Source of the DNA: an uncultured Caryophanales bacterium | Lineage (GTDB): Bacteria > Bacillota_I > Bacilli_A > RFN20 > CAG-826 | Assembly: GCA_946401755.1 (NCBI GenBank) | Contig: CAMIVH010000036.1 | Coordinates: forward strand, 1 to 8,381 | Direction of reading: 5' to 3' | DNA length: 8,381 bases | In this document: piece by piece, positions 1 through 6,623 of the stretch | Layout: every line of letters starts with the position of its first letter | Position numbering within the stretch: the first letter of the stretch is position 1 | The notes under the pieces: generated by a model | What the model was told of the DNA's origin: nothing | The model's input: only the letters and a program-made list of their open reading frames with translations | Databases searched by the model: none | Program-made: the position numbers and the translations under genes

Positions 1-459
1 GTGGTTCCTCACTATAAAGACATTATTAACTATCAAACTAACTTATTACTTTGGGTTAATATTTTTGCCGTTTATTGCTTTACAGGGTTACTTGTTTATC
101 TTGTCCCATTGTTCATCTTTAGACGTGGTAAGATGACCATTGGAAAAGCCTTATATGGTATTGGTTTAGTGGATTCAAACTGCTTATCACCATCCTTACC
201 ACGCACTTTAGCGAGATTTGCGATCTTTTACTTCGCAATTCTAGTGCTATCTTTATTCACTTTTGGACTACCAATCATAATTTCTTTTTCAATTATGGTT
301 TTCTCTAAAAATAAACAAGGTTTTCAAGACTATATGTTACGTCTTACCGAGGTCGATGGAAAAAGAACAAAAATCTATTTTTCTTTTCAAGAAGTTGAAC
401 TCGAAAAGACCACACCATATAAAAAACCTGTTGATTTTAAAACTAGGAATTACGACTAA
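1..459 (+). CDS. RDD family membrane protein, 5'-truncated
   Basis: This is the C-terminal 152 residues of a small integral membrane protein. A hydrophobic segment at about residues 16-40 is followed by MTIGKALYGIGLVD (45-58), which matches the RDD-family signature (usually xTxGKxLLGLRVVD). A second hydrophobic stretch at 71-101 could be one long or two short membrane segments. The closing RDD motif KNKQGFQDYMLRLTEVD (103-119) resembles the usual RQGLHDxLAxTxVV. A polar, presumably cytosolic tail of about 33 residues ends at a TAA. The family-defining N-terminal Arg and Asp segment (RxxAxxID) and first helix are missing, so the gene almost certainly begins before the window and the GTG at base 1 is probably an internal codon. 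RDD proteins have no single known function; some have been linked to ion exchange. It lies upstream of the operon promoter and is probably a separate transcription unit. No convincing terminator follows it. Confidence 0.75.
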   Translation: MVPHYKDIINYQTNLLLWVNIFAVYCFTGLLVYLVPLFIFRRGKMTIGKALYGIGLVDSNCLSPSLPRTLARFAIFYFAILVLSLFTFGLPIIISFSIMVFSKNKQGFQDYMLRLTEVDGKRTKIYFSFQEVELEKTTPYKKPVDFKTRNYD

Positions 460-469
460 GAATAATGTA

Positions 470-499
470 TTGCGTAGCGCAGGCATATGTATGTATAAT
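470..499 (+). promoter_or_regulatory. Probable sigma-A promoter for the transporter operon
   Basis: A perfect -10 hexamer TATAAT lies at 494-499. The best -35 candidate is TTGCGT at 470-475 with an 18-base spacer; it matches only the TTG half of TTGACA. Transcription would start near 506, giving a leader of about 30 bases to the ATG at 536. It sits in the only intergenic gap that separates the RDD gene from the following closely spaced genes. A short inverted repeat, TGCG-TAG-CGCA (471-481), overlaps the -35 and could be a regulator half-site pair, though it is only 4 bp per arm. The -10 is convincing; the -35 is weak, which would suit an activated or modest promoter. Confidence 0.55.
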
Positions 500-522
500 A
501 AAAATGATAAAAATGGAATGCT

Positions 523-527
523 GGAGG
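523..527 (+). promoter_or_regulatory. Shine-Dalgarno site that fixes the start of the LRR membrane protein
   Basis: GGAGG lies 8 bases before the ATG at 536. The open frame extends upstream to 356, but that stretch overlaps the RDD gene and the promoter and encodes no signal peptide. Starting at 536 places a clean Lys-Lys plus hydrophobic signal peptide at the N terminus. This supports 536 over the earlier ATGs at 356 and 518. Confidence 0.8.
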
Positions 528-535
528 CCACTCAT

Positions 536-2542
536 ATGGTGAAAAAATTTGTCCTTCCATGTTTGCTAGGATTAATAAGCCTTTTTTCGTTGTCATCTTT
601 TAACGCGCCCGTAGCGAAGAATGATACTAAAACAGCATCTCTCAACCAAACATCTTTGTTAGAAAGAAAAGCCGCTGCACCTGATTTCTCTAGTGAAGTT
701 GAAATTCCAGATGGTAACCTCATGGTTTCCGCTTCTTCATCAACTAAGACATCAATGGGGCAGTCTTTTACTTTTATGTTCTCAACTGGTGGTCAAGGTT
801 GGTGCGATGCTACTTCTTCCTACTTATTAGCGCCAGATGATGCTAACTTTGATGAATATCTCACTGAATTCAACACCAAGACCGCTGAAGAAAGAGAAGC
901 GATTACTGAGGCATATGACAAAGGTGAATATGAACCTGTTCACTTCAACTCTTATGTTTATAGCTTAAACGCTACTGCTAGTGTTACTGACATCGTTATT
1001 CCTCGTTCTTTAACTAGAAACCACATTTTCAACCTTGATGTTACTCGTTTAGGTATTAATGTTGTCCCAGATTGGACAGGTATTACTTCTATTACCATTC
1101 CTCAAGAAGTTGCTGAAATCTATTCAGAGTCCTTCCAAAACATTCCAGAAGGTATGGTATTTAATGTTGAACCAGCCGCTAACTTAGAAGGTTGGGCTAG
1201 TGACTGGAACCACGGTGCTACAGTTAACTATGGTGCTAATTTCCCAGCCGCTAAAGCTGAACCATTATCTAAAGCCGGTGCTTCTAAATATGGTGATGAA
1301 ACACAAAACTTCATCATTGGTTGGTATCCAAAGAGTGGTGAACAAAAACCTCTCGTTCTTGAATACAAAGTATCCGTTAATGGTGCTTCTGAAACTCGTT
1401 ATTTCGAATTTGCACCAACAAGTGACACATCCTTATTCGAATGTGTTGGCCGTCAAGTTAACGACTATACAAAATCCTTATACTGTGATATTCCACTAGC
1501 GGAAGGTGAAGAGATTGATTTCTCCAGTACTGTTTTACACAACATCTACCGCGCTAAAGTTGGAGCCACTGGTCAAGCCATTACAGAACCAGATTTAGCA
1601 CAAGCTTATAGCATTGAGCCAAAACAGGGTTTTGCTAGAGCTTATGATATTGATGACTTTATCAAGTGCTCATTCACTGGCTTATCAACATTCTCTGGTT
1701 TCTCCGCTATCGACTTAAACGTTGATATTAGCGAAGCCAATATTTACGAACACTTAAAATCTAACTATTACAATACACACTTAAATGATATTAAGTCTGG
1801 TAAACTCAGAATCCGTTATAGATTAACTTCTTTAACTCTCTGCAGTTTCAGAATTACTTATCGTGATGGTGGTGCAGATGTCCAAAAAGATGTCAAAATC
1901 GTGACACCTGTTAGTCAATTCAAATTAGAACGCGCAAAAGGAAATAGAGTCTCATTCTTATTTAAGAATAGTGACATTGCTAGTAACTTCTCCGCTGATA
2001 AGATCAAAGCTGTTTCATTTGTCGGCTTATATGTCACATTAGACTTATTAGCGCAAAAAGGCCCAATTGCTCGTAGTAATGTTATTACAAGATTTGGTTA
2101 TCACTCCATCATGCCATATACCGAAAAGGCTAACTTATTTGATATGAACGCTTTCTTAATCGTTTTAGCAATCGTTTATATCGCCGCCTTTATTGGTACA
2201 ACAATCGGACTCTACTTCTACTTGAAGAATAAATATAAAAACGATGAATTCAGAAGAATGAAGAACAAAGCATACTTCACCAAAGCCGCTTTATTCTTAT
2301 TCGGCAGCTTAGTGGTCTTATTTGATATCGTCTTCATCGTTTTAAGAGCCACTGCCTTAAATAACGCTATCGTTGTTTATAACCCAGCCGATGCCTACAT
2401 CATCGTTCTTTCAGTGTTATCGGTTGTGATCATTGGCTACTTTATTAAATATATGGTCGGTGTTATCAAGACCAATAAAGAAAGAAGAAGAATCATTAAA
2501 CTCAAATTAAACGAAGACGTCGAAGACGACGGAACGAATTAA
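536..2542 (+). CDS. Secreted, membrane-anchored protein with BspA-like LRR patch; function unknown
   Basis: This is a 668-residue protein that I do not recognise as a named family. A signal peptide (MVKKF then a hydrophobic stretch to about residue 22, possible cleavage after APVA at 27) is followed by an extracellular region of about 510 residues rich in predicted beta strand. Residues 149-233 look like a short BspA/LRR_5-type leucine-rich patch (VTDIVIPRSL, then ITSITIPQEVAEIYSESFQN, ending near WASDWNHGATVNYG). Three hydrophobic helices close the protein at about 538-563, 582-604 and 619-644. The Lys/Arg-rich loop at 564-580 and the tail KTNKERRR put those segments inside, so the large domain is outside. 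Five ectodomain cysteines (C90, C303, C317, C378, C436) are present; C303 and C317 are close enough to pair. The stop codon overlaps the ribosome site of the ABC ATPase, so the two genes are translationally linked. A role as a surface accessory or substrate-capturing partner of the transporter is inference; adhesin is an alternative. Confidence 0.85.
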   Translation: MVKKFVLPCLLGLISLFSLSSFNAPVAKNDTKTASLNQTSLLERKAAAPDFSSEVEIPDGNLMVSASSSTKTSMGQSFTFMFSTGGQGWCDATSSYLLAPDDANFDEYLTEFNTKTAEEREAITEAYDKGEYEPVHFNSYVYSLNATASVTDIVIPRSLTRNHIFNLDVTRLGINVVPDWTGITSITIPQEVAEIYSESFQNIPEGMVFNVEPAANLEGWASDWNHGATVNYGANFPAAKAEPLSKAGASKYGDETQNFIIGWYPKSGEQKPLVLEYKVSVNGASETRYFEFAPTSDTSLFECVGRQVNDYTKSLYCDIPLAEGEEIDFSSTVLHNIYRAKVGATGQAITEPDLAQAYSIEPKQGFARAYDIDDFIKCSFTGLSTFSGFSAIDLNVDISEANIYEHLKSNYYNTHLNDIKSGKLRIRYRLTSLTLCSFRITYRDGGADVQKDVKIVTPVSQFKLERAKGNRVSFLFKNSDIASNFSADKIKAVSFVGLYVTLDLLAQKGPIARSNVITRFGYHSIMPYTEKANLFDMNAFLIVLAIVYIAAFIGTTIGLYFYLKNKYKNDEFRRMKNKAYFTKAALFLFGSLVVLFDIVFIVLRATALNNAIVVYNPADAYIIVLSVLSVVIIGYFIKYMVGVIKTNKERRRIIKLKLNEDVEDDGTN

Positions 2543-2553
2543 GGAGATACATT

Positions 2554-4461
2554 ATGGAAATTAGAATTAAAGATTTAACTAAAATTTTCCCTGGTGACGC
2601 ACGTAAGAACATTCGTGACACAATCGCGGTTAAAGATTTGAACTTTAACGTTGATGATGGCACTCTTGTTGGTTTATTAGGACCTTCAGGATGTGGTAAA
2701 TCCACAACTCTTTACATGATTTCAGGTTTACAAACCCCAACTTCTGGTGAAGTGTGGTTCGGTGATCAAGAAGTCACTAATTTATCTCCAGAAAAAAGAG
2801 GTATTGGCTTAGTCTTCCAAAACTATGCTCTTTATCCTCATATGACTATTTATAAGAACATTGAATTCCCATTAACAAATCTCCAAGTTGAGATTCCTCT
2901 CGTTACCTTCTTTGATTTTACCCTCAATTATGAGTATCAAATGAAGAAGAGAGATGTCCTTGATGGTATTCTCAAATCAGTCGATTCTCTTTGCAAACGT
3001 GTCGGTTTGAATAAGAAGCAATTCCAAATCACTTCTTCTTTAGAAGGTGATAATCTTAAACTTACCGTTTTACTTAAAAACGTTGCGCCTGCTAGTAAGA
3101 ATTTATTCGTCGATAATTTCCCAAAAATCATCGATGCTAAATTAACTAACGTTGAAGAGGTCCAAACATCCGAAGCTTTATTCGACTCAACCGTCAGAGC
3201 CACCGTTAATAAAATCGGTGAAAAAGAGACCATTGATTTAACATTCAAATCAAGATTAGGTAAAGATTTCGACTTACCAAAAATGGACGATACAATCAGA
3301 GCCATTAAAGAAGCGATTAAACCAATCGGTAATCCAGGTGAAATCGTTATTTCCCGTGGTAAACGTGGTTTCGACTTAGTGGCGCGTGTTAAATCCTTAT
3401 TACATTCCCGCTTACAAGAATGCTTTGAAGCAATTAACAATAGTGTTCCTATGGAAGATGCTCGTTACTTCGTTAGCAATGTTGTTAATGTTGAAAACCA
3501 AAAGTTTGTGAGAGACTTCTTCAAGAAACACAATTTGAAGATCACAGATATGAAGCTTTACTACGATAAAGAACATACAAAGATTTACTTCAAATTACAT
3601 AGAACATCCACTGAAACCGCTAAACAAGTGATGGATGAACTCGCTGAACAATTAGAACTCACTGATATCGTTTTAGATACAGCGCAAGCCATTGCCCACC
3701 GTAAATTAACAAAAGAAGAAAGAAGAGATATCGTTTACGATACCGCTAAACTCGTCCAAGTTGATGAATATTTGGAAAGAAAACCAAATCAATTATCTGG
3801 TGGTCAACAACAACGTGTCGCCATCGCTAGAGCGTTAGTTAAACACCCACGTGTCTTACTCTTAGATGAACCATTATCTAACTTAGATGCTCGTTTAAGA
3901 TTACAAACTCGTGAAGAAATTAGACGTATTCAACAAGAAACAGGCATTACTTCCGTGTTCGTTACTCACGACCAAGAAGAAGCGATGTCCATTTCCGATA
4001 AAATCGTTGTTATGAAACTCGGTGAAATGCAACAAATGGGTGCACCACAAGAAGTTTATAACAGCCCAGCCAACTTATTCGTTGCCCAATTCTTAGGTAC
4101 TCCACCAATCAATGTCTTTAAAGGCGCTGTTAAAGGCGAAAAGATTTACGTTGGTGAAGACTGTGTCGGTGAAGCCAAAGGCATCAAAGACCAAGAAGTC
4201 TCTGTTGCTATTAGACCAGAAGGCTTTGTCCTTGCTAATGAAAAGGATAAAGATGTCTTACATGCTGAATGTGAAATGATCCAAGTTATGGGTCGTGATA
4301 TTTCCGTTGTGGCCAAAAACGAATTATGCACAAAACCAACATTCAAAGCGATTATTTCTGCGGATGACAAAGTCAATCCAGGAAAAGTTGCTTTCAAAGT
4401 TAAACCTCATAAAGTTTTCATCTTTGATGCTGAAACAGATGAAAGGATTTACGTTAAATAA
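2554..4461 (+). CDS. ugpC: CUT1-type ABC importer ATPase (MalK/UgpC-like) with large internal insertion
   Basis: This 635-residue cytosolic ATPase would power the importer encoded by the next genes. All nucleotide-binding motifs are intact: Walker A GPSGCGKST (43-51), Q-loop Q89 in GLVFQNYALYPHMT, signature LSGGQ (414-418), Walker B VLLLDEP (434-440, catalytic E439), D-loop SNLDAR (442-447) and switch H472 in VFVTHDQEEA. Residues from about 516 to the end form the MalK-type C-terminal TOBE/OB region, including VAIRPEGF (551-558). The oddity is spacing: Q-loop and signature are normally about 50 residues apart but here about 325. The sequence leaves the family pattern after NIEFPLTNL (to 110) and rejoins at RKLTKEERRDIV (from 383), so about 273 residues are inserted in the helical subdomain. 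Without them the protein would be about 362 residues, the family norm. The ribosome site AAGGAG (2541-2546) overlaps the upstream stop. The symbol is by family resemblance; msmX or malK would be equally defensible, since the substrate is unknown. Confidence 0.93.
   Translation: MEIRIKDLTKIFPGDARKNIRDTIAVKDLNFNVDDGTLVGLLGPSGCGKSTTLYMISGLQTPTSGEVWFGDQEVTNLSPEKRGIGLVFQNYALYPHMTIYKNIEFPLTNLQVEIPLVTFFDFTLNYEYQMKKRDVLDGILKSVDSLCKRVGLNKKQFQITSSLEGDNLKLTVLLKNVAPASKNLFVDNFPKIIDAKLTNVEEVQTSEALFDSTVRATVNKIGEKETIDLTFKSRLGKDFDLPKMDDTIRAIKEAIKPIGNPGEIVISRGKRGFDLVARVKSLLHSRLQECFEAINNSVPMEDARYFVSNVVNVENQKFVRDFFKKHNLKITDMKLYYDKEHTKIYFKLHRTSTETAKQVMDELAEQLELTDIVLDTAQAIAHRKLTKEERRDIVYDTAKLVQVDEYLERKPNQLSGGQQQRVAIARALVKHPRVLLLDEPLSNLDARLRLQTREEIRRIQQETGITSVFVTHDQEEAMSISDKIVVMKLGEMQQMGAPQEVYNSPANLFVAQFLGTPPINVFKGAVKGEKIYVGEDCVGEAKGIKDQEVSVAIRPEGFVLANEKDKDVLHAECEMIQVMGRDISVVAKNELCTKPTFKAIISADDKVNPGKVAFKVKPHKVFIFDAETDERIYVK
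2884..3702 (+). other. Insertion domain within the ABC ATPase (residues ~111-383)
   Basis: This stretch encodes the residues that break the MalK-family pattern between the Q-loop and LSGGQ. It stays in frame, uses the same AT-biased codons as the flanking gene, and contains no stop. The insert looks globular, with alternating hydrophobic residues suggesting mixed alpha/beta structure (for example FQITSSLEGDNLKLTVLLKN and MKLYYDKEHTKIYFKLHR). It has no transmembrane segment and no nucleotide-binding motif I can recognise. Its boundaries are approximate, set by where the protein departs from and rejoins the usual CUT1 ATPase sequence. From memory, Mycoplasma UgpC-like ATPases (MG187, about 585 residues) are also oversized, so a related insert may exist in Mollicutes. 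The function is unknown. Confidence 0.8.
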
Positions 4462-4475
4462 CGAAAGGAGCGTCT

Positions 4476-5576
4476 ATGGGTATTGAATTCCTAAATTTCT
4501 TATCTAAGAAAAAGAACGTTCACCATACAGAGAACTTGCCCACAGCCGAGCCTGAAAAAGTTCCTGAATATGATGAAGGTTTACAAGAGAATGAAAATAA
4601 AGTCATTCGCTTAGTTTCTAATAAGAAAATTAAAAAACCTTACAAGGTGACAGGTATTGAAGATGTCGCTAGTAAGAACAACTGGAAAGCTTGGTTATAT
4701 CTTGGTCCAGTCGTGGTCTTAATCTCCATCTTCTTACTTTATCCTTTAATTAACACAATCTTTATTTCCTTTGCGAAAGATTACCAATACGCGACTGGTC
4801 GCTTCTCTGGTTTCACATTAGAGAACTTTGGTGTCATCTTTGGCTGGGTAAAGACTGGGCAAGGCGGTCTAGAAACCTACTTTACAACGTATGCGATACC
4901 GAACACGTTGATTATTACATTCGTCACCGTGCCTGTATCCATCTTGTTAGCGTTAATTATTTCTGTTGCCCTTAACTCAATTAAGTGGTTACAAAAATTC
5001 TTACAAACCGTCTTCTTCCTACCATATGTCACTAACGCAGTGGCTATTGGTTTAGTCTTCTCTGTTATCTTTGATAAGTCTGGTGTTATTAACTTTATCT
5101 TTAACTCCAGTACTGTCTGGGTCTATGGTGCGGATAGATGGGTCGCTATGATTCCATTGTGTCTATATATCGTTTGGAACAGTATTCCATTTAAGATTTT
5201 AATTCTCTTATCTGGTTTACAAGGCATTGATAAACAATATTATCAAGCCGCTCAAATCGATAGCTGTCCAAAAGCTAAGACATTATGGAAGATTACCGTT
5301 CCATTACTTTCCCCACAAATTCTTTATTTGATGATTACATCATTTATCGGTTCCTTTAAGGAATATACATCCGTTGTCGCTATCTTCAATGGTCCTGGCA
5401 CAATGGGTAAAAACTCCAATATTCCAGACATGGAAACAATCGTTTATTACGTTTACGATAACGTTGAAAAAGGTAATACATCACGTGCGGCAGCAGCAGG
5501 TGTGTTCCTCTTTATCATTATTCTCGTCTTCACTTTCGTCCAATTTGGCGTCAGTAAGAAGAGAGTCCATTATTAG
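4476..5576 (+). CDS. ugpA: CUT1 ABC importer permease, MalF/UgpA type
   Basis: This is one of the two membrane subunits forming the translocation channel. About six membrane helices are visible at 73-99, 141-166, 175-198, 221-247, 281-305 and 337-358. The cytosolic EAA loop that docks on the ATPase is at about 256-280 (YYQAAQIDSCPKAKTLWKIT then VPLLSP). The loop has Asp262-Ser263 where the family normally has Asp-Gly, a substitution at a well-conserved position. At 366 residues it is longer than the usual 290-310; the excess is a polar, highly charged N-terminal tail of about 68 residues containing KKIKKPYK. AAAGGAG (4464-4470) lies 5 bases before the ATG, and the gene starts 14 bases after the ATPase stop. 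It pairs with the following MalG-type gene. The symbol is by family resemblance; the transported substrate is not known. Confidence 0.92.
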   Translation: MGIEFLNFLSKKKNVHHTENLPTAEPEKVPEYDEGLQENENKVIRLVSNKKIKKPYKVTGIEDVASKNNWKAWLYLGPVVVLISIFLLYPLINTIFISFAKDYQYATGRFSGFTLENFGVIFGWVKTGQGGLETYFTTYAIPNTLIITFVTVPVSILLALIISVALNSIKWLQKFLQTVFFLPYVTNAVAIGLVFSVIFDKSGVINFIFNSSTVWVYGADRWVAMIPLCLYIVWNSIPFKILILLSGLQGIDKQYYQAAQIDSCPKAKTLWKITVPLLSPQILYLMITSFIGSFKEYTSVVAIFNGPGTMGKNSNIPDMETIVYYVYDNVEKGNTSRAAAAGVFLFIIILVFTFVQFGVSKKRVHY

Positions 5577-5583
5577 GAGGTGA
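5575..5583 (+). promoter_or_regulatory. Near-perfect Shine-Dalgarno overlapping the permease 1 stop codon
   Basis: AGGAGGTGA matches the anti-SD of 16S rRNA over nine bases, and its first two bases are the last two of the TAG stop of permease 1. The core AGGAGG ends 7 bases before the ATG at 5588. The overlap of stop and ribosome site suggests translational coupling, so that the two permeases are made in equal amounts as a heterodimer requires. Confidence 0.8.
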
Positions 5584-5587
5584 CAGT

Positions 5588-6574
5588 ATGGCAGAACAAG
5601 TCGTTCAACAAGAAGAACAAATGACATACATTGACTTTAAGAAGGTCCGTGTCAATCCTAATATCACTTTATCCATCGTGGAAAGTGGTAAGACCGTTGA
5701 ATCTATCAAACGTCGTGAAAAAGTGGTGCACATTATCACCACAGTTCTCACATATCTCTTCATCTTCGCTTTAGCTTTAACCGTGATGTTCCCATTCTAT
5801 TGGATGATTATCACATCCTTAAAGCAAAACGATGAAATTATGGCTACTCAACAAACATTCTTCCCAAATATTGTTATGTGGAGTAACTACTCTTATGTTT
5901 TCGAGACATTTAACTTTACTGGTTATATGTTTAATACCATTATCGTGGCAATCTTCTCCACTGCAGGTACTTTATTAACAACTATTTTCGCCGCCTTTGC
6001 CTTCGCTAGACTTGAATTCAAAGGCCGTGAACCATTATTCATGATTTTCTTAATGACCATGATGATTCCTGGCGAAATGATGGTTATTTCTAACTACTTA
6101 ACTGTTAATGCCTTCGGTTGGATTAAAGATCAAACTAGAATGGATGCTTACTTAGCGATGATTGTTCCATTTGTGGTTTCTGTCTTCCATATTTATTTAT
6201 TAAGACAAAACTTCAAACAAATTCCTAAGGAACTCTATTTAGCCGCGAAAGTTGATGGTAAGAGTGACTGGGACTTCTTATGGAAAGTCATGGTCCAACT
6301 CGCAGCGCCTACACTTATTTCCATCACCATCTTAAAGTTCATGGGTACATGGAACTCTTATGTGTGGCCAAACTTAGTTACTAAGAACGAAGAATTCCGC
6401 TTAATCTCTAACGGATTACGTGGTAGTGCCTTCCAAGATATTGATACAGGTATGGTGGAATACGGTTATCAAATGGCCGCATCCTTCTGTGTCACTGTCC
6501 CATTGTTCTTGTTATTCGTCTTCTTCCGTAAATACATTATGAAAGGTGTCGGAAGAGCGGGTATTAAAGGCTAA
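5588..6574 (+). CDS. ugpE: CUT1 ABC importer permease, MalG/UgpE type
   Basis: This is the second channel subunit, 328 residues. Membrane helices are visible at about 48-77, 113-140, 147-171, 187-206, 239-257 and 294-313. The EAA loop is canonical: ELYLAAKVDGKSDWDF (215-230), with Ala219-Ala220 and the conserved Asp223-Gly224, followed by LWKVMVQLAAPTL. Other family hallmarks are FPFYWMIITSLK (68-79, typical of MalG-type N-terminal helices), ARLEFKGR (140-147) and FMGTWNSYVWPN (251-262). A soluble N-terminal tail of about 45 residues makes it longer than the usual 275-280. The gene is coupled to permease 1 through an overlapping ribosome site. A hairpin-forming spacer of 49 bases separates it from the first lipoprotein gene, the largest gap inside the operon. 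Confidence 0.93.
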   Translation: MAEQVVQQEEQMTYIDFKKVRVNPNITLSIVESGKTVESIKRREKVVHIITTVLTYLFIFALALTVMFPFYWMIITSLKQNDEIMATQQTFFPNIVMWSNYSYVFETFNFTGYMFNTIIVAIFSTAGTLLTTIFAAFAFARLEFKGREPLFMIFLMTMMIPGEMMVISNYLTVNAFGWIKDQTRMDAYLAMIVPFVVSVFHIYLLRQNFKQIPKELYLAAKVDGKSDWDFLWKVMVQLAAPTLISITILKFMGTWNSYVWPNLVTKNEEFRLISNGLRGSAFQDIDTGMVEYGYQMAASFCVTVPLFLLFVFFRKYIMKGVGRAGIKG

Positions 6575-6581
6575 TCAAATG

Positions 6582-6610
6582 TTTATTATTGTCTATGACA
6601 ATTTAATAAA
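6582..6610 (+). promoter_or_regulatory. Intergenic mRNA stem-loop between permease 2 and the binding lipoprotein
   Basis: TTTATT-ATTGTC (6582-6593), loop TAT (6594-6596) and GACAAT-TT-AATAAA (6597-6610) form a 12-bp stem with a 2-base bulge. The inner 6 bp are perfect and the outer 6 bp are all A/U. It ends directly before the ribosome site AAGGAG at 6611. It has no GC-rich stem and no trailing U-run, so it is not a typical intrinsic terminator. A stem here could protect or delimit the mRNA segment for the binding protein, as stems in binding-protein operons are known to do; this role is inference. Confidence 0.45.
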
Positions 6611-6616
6611 AAGGAG
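6611..6616 (+). promoter_or_regulatory. Shine-Dalgarno site that fixes the start of the first binding lipoprotein
   Basis: AAGGAG lies 7 bases before the ATG at 6624. The open frame reaches back to 6546, but that would overlap the permease gene by 29 bases and place 26 extra residues ahead of a normal lipoprotein signal peptide. The site and the signal peptide both support 6624. Confidence 0.85.
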
Positions 6617-6623
6617 AAAAATA

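Noticed and set aside
460..493. An intrinsic terminator after the RDD gene
   Set aside because: The only hairpin is 4-5 bp (TTGCG-TAG-CGCAG) and no T-run follows it.
356..535. N-terminal extension of the LRR membrane protein from the ATG at 356
   Set aside because: It overlaps the RDD gene and the promoter, lacks a ribosome site, and would bury the signal peptide 60 residues inside the protein.
460..535. A catabolite-responsive element (cre) near the operon promoter
   Set aside because: No sequence matching the TGWAAnCGnTnnCA pattern is present in the gap or the leader.
513..542. A 9-codon leader frame (MECWRPLIW) overlapping the start of the LRR membrane protein
   Set aside because: No Shine-Dalgarno precedes it, and a short frame with two Trp codons arises easily by chance. 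An attenuation role has no supporting alternative hairpins.
1200..1499. A 99-codon + strand frame within the LRR membrane protein
   Set aside because: It is an out-of-frame shadow of the real gene, with no ribosome site and no recognisable features.
2937..3440. A 167-codon open frame on the minus strand inside the ATPase insert
   Set aside because: It is antisense to an intact, in-frame part of the ATPase, has no ribosome site and gives no recognisable protein; it reflects the codon bias of the + strand gene.
2884..3702. The ATPase insertion as an intein or a mobile element
   Set aside because: The start lacks a Cys/Ser/Thr splice residue, there is no terminal His-Asn motif before the rejoining point, no endonuclease motif, no terminal repeats, and the codon use matches the host gene.
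6546..6623. Earlier start at 6546 for the first binding lipoprotein
   Set aside because: It overlaps the permease, and the lipoprotein signal peptide with its own ribosome site begins at 6624.
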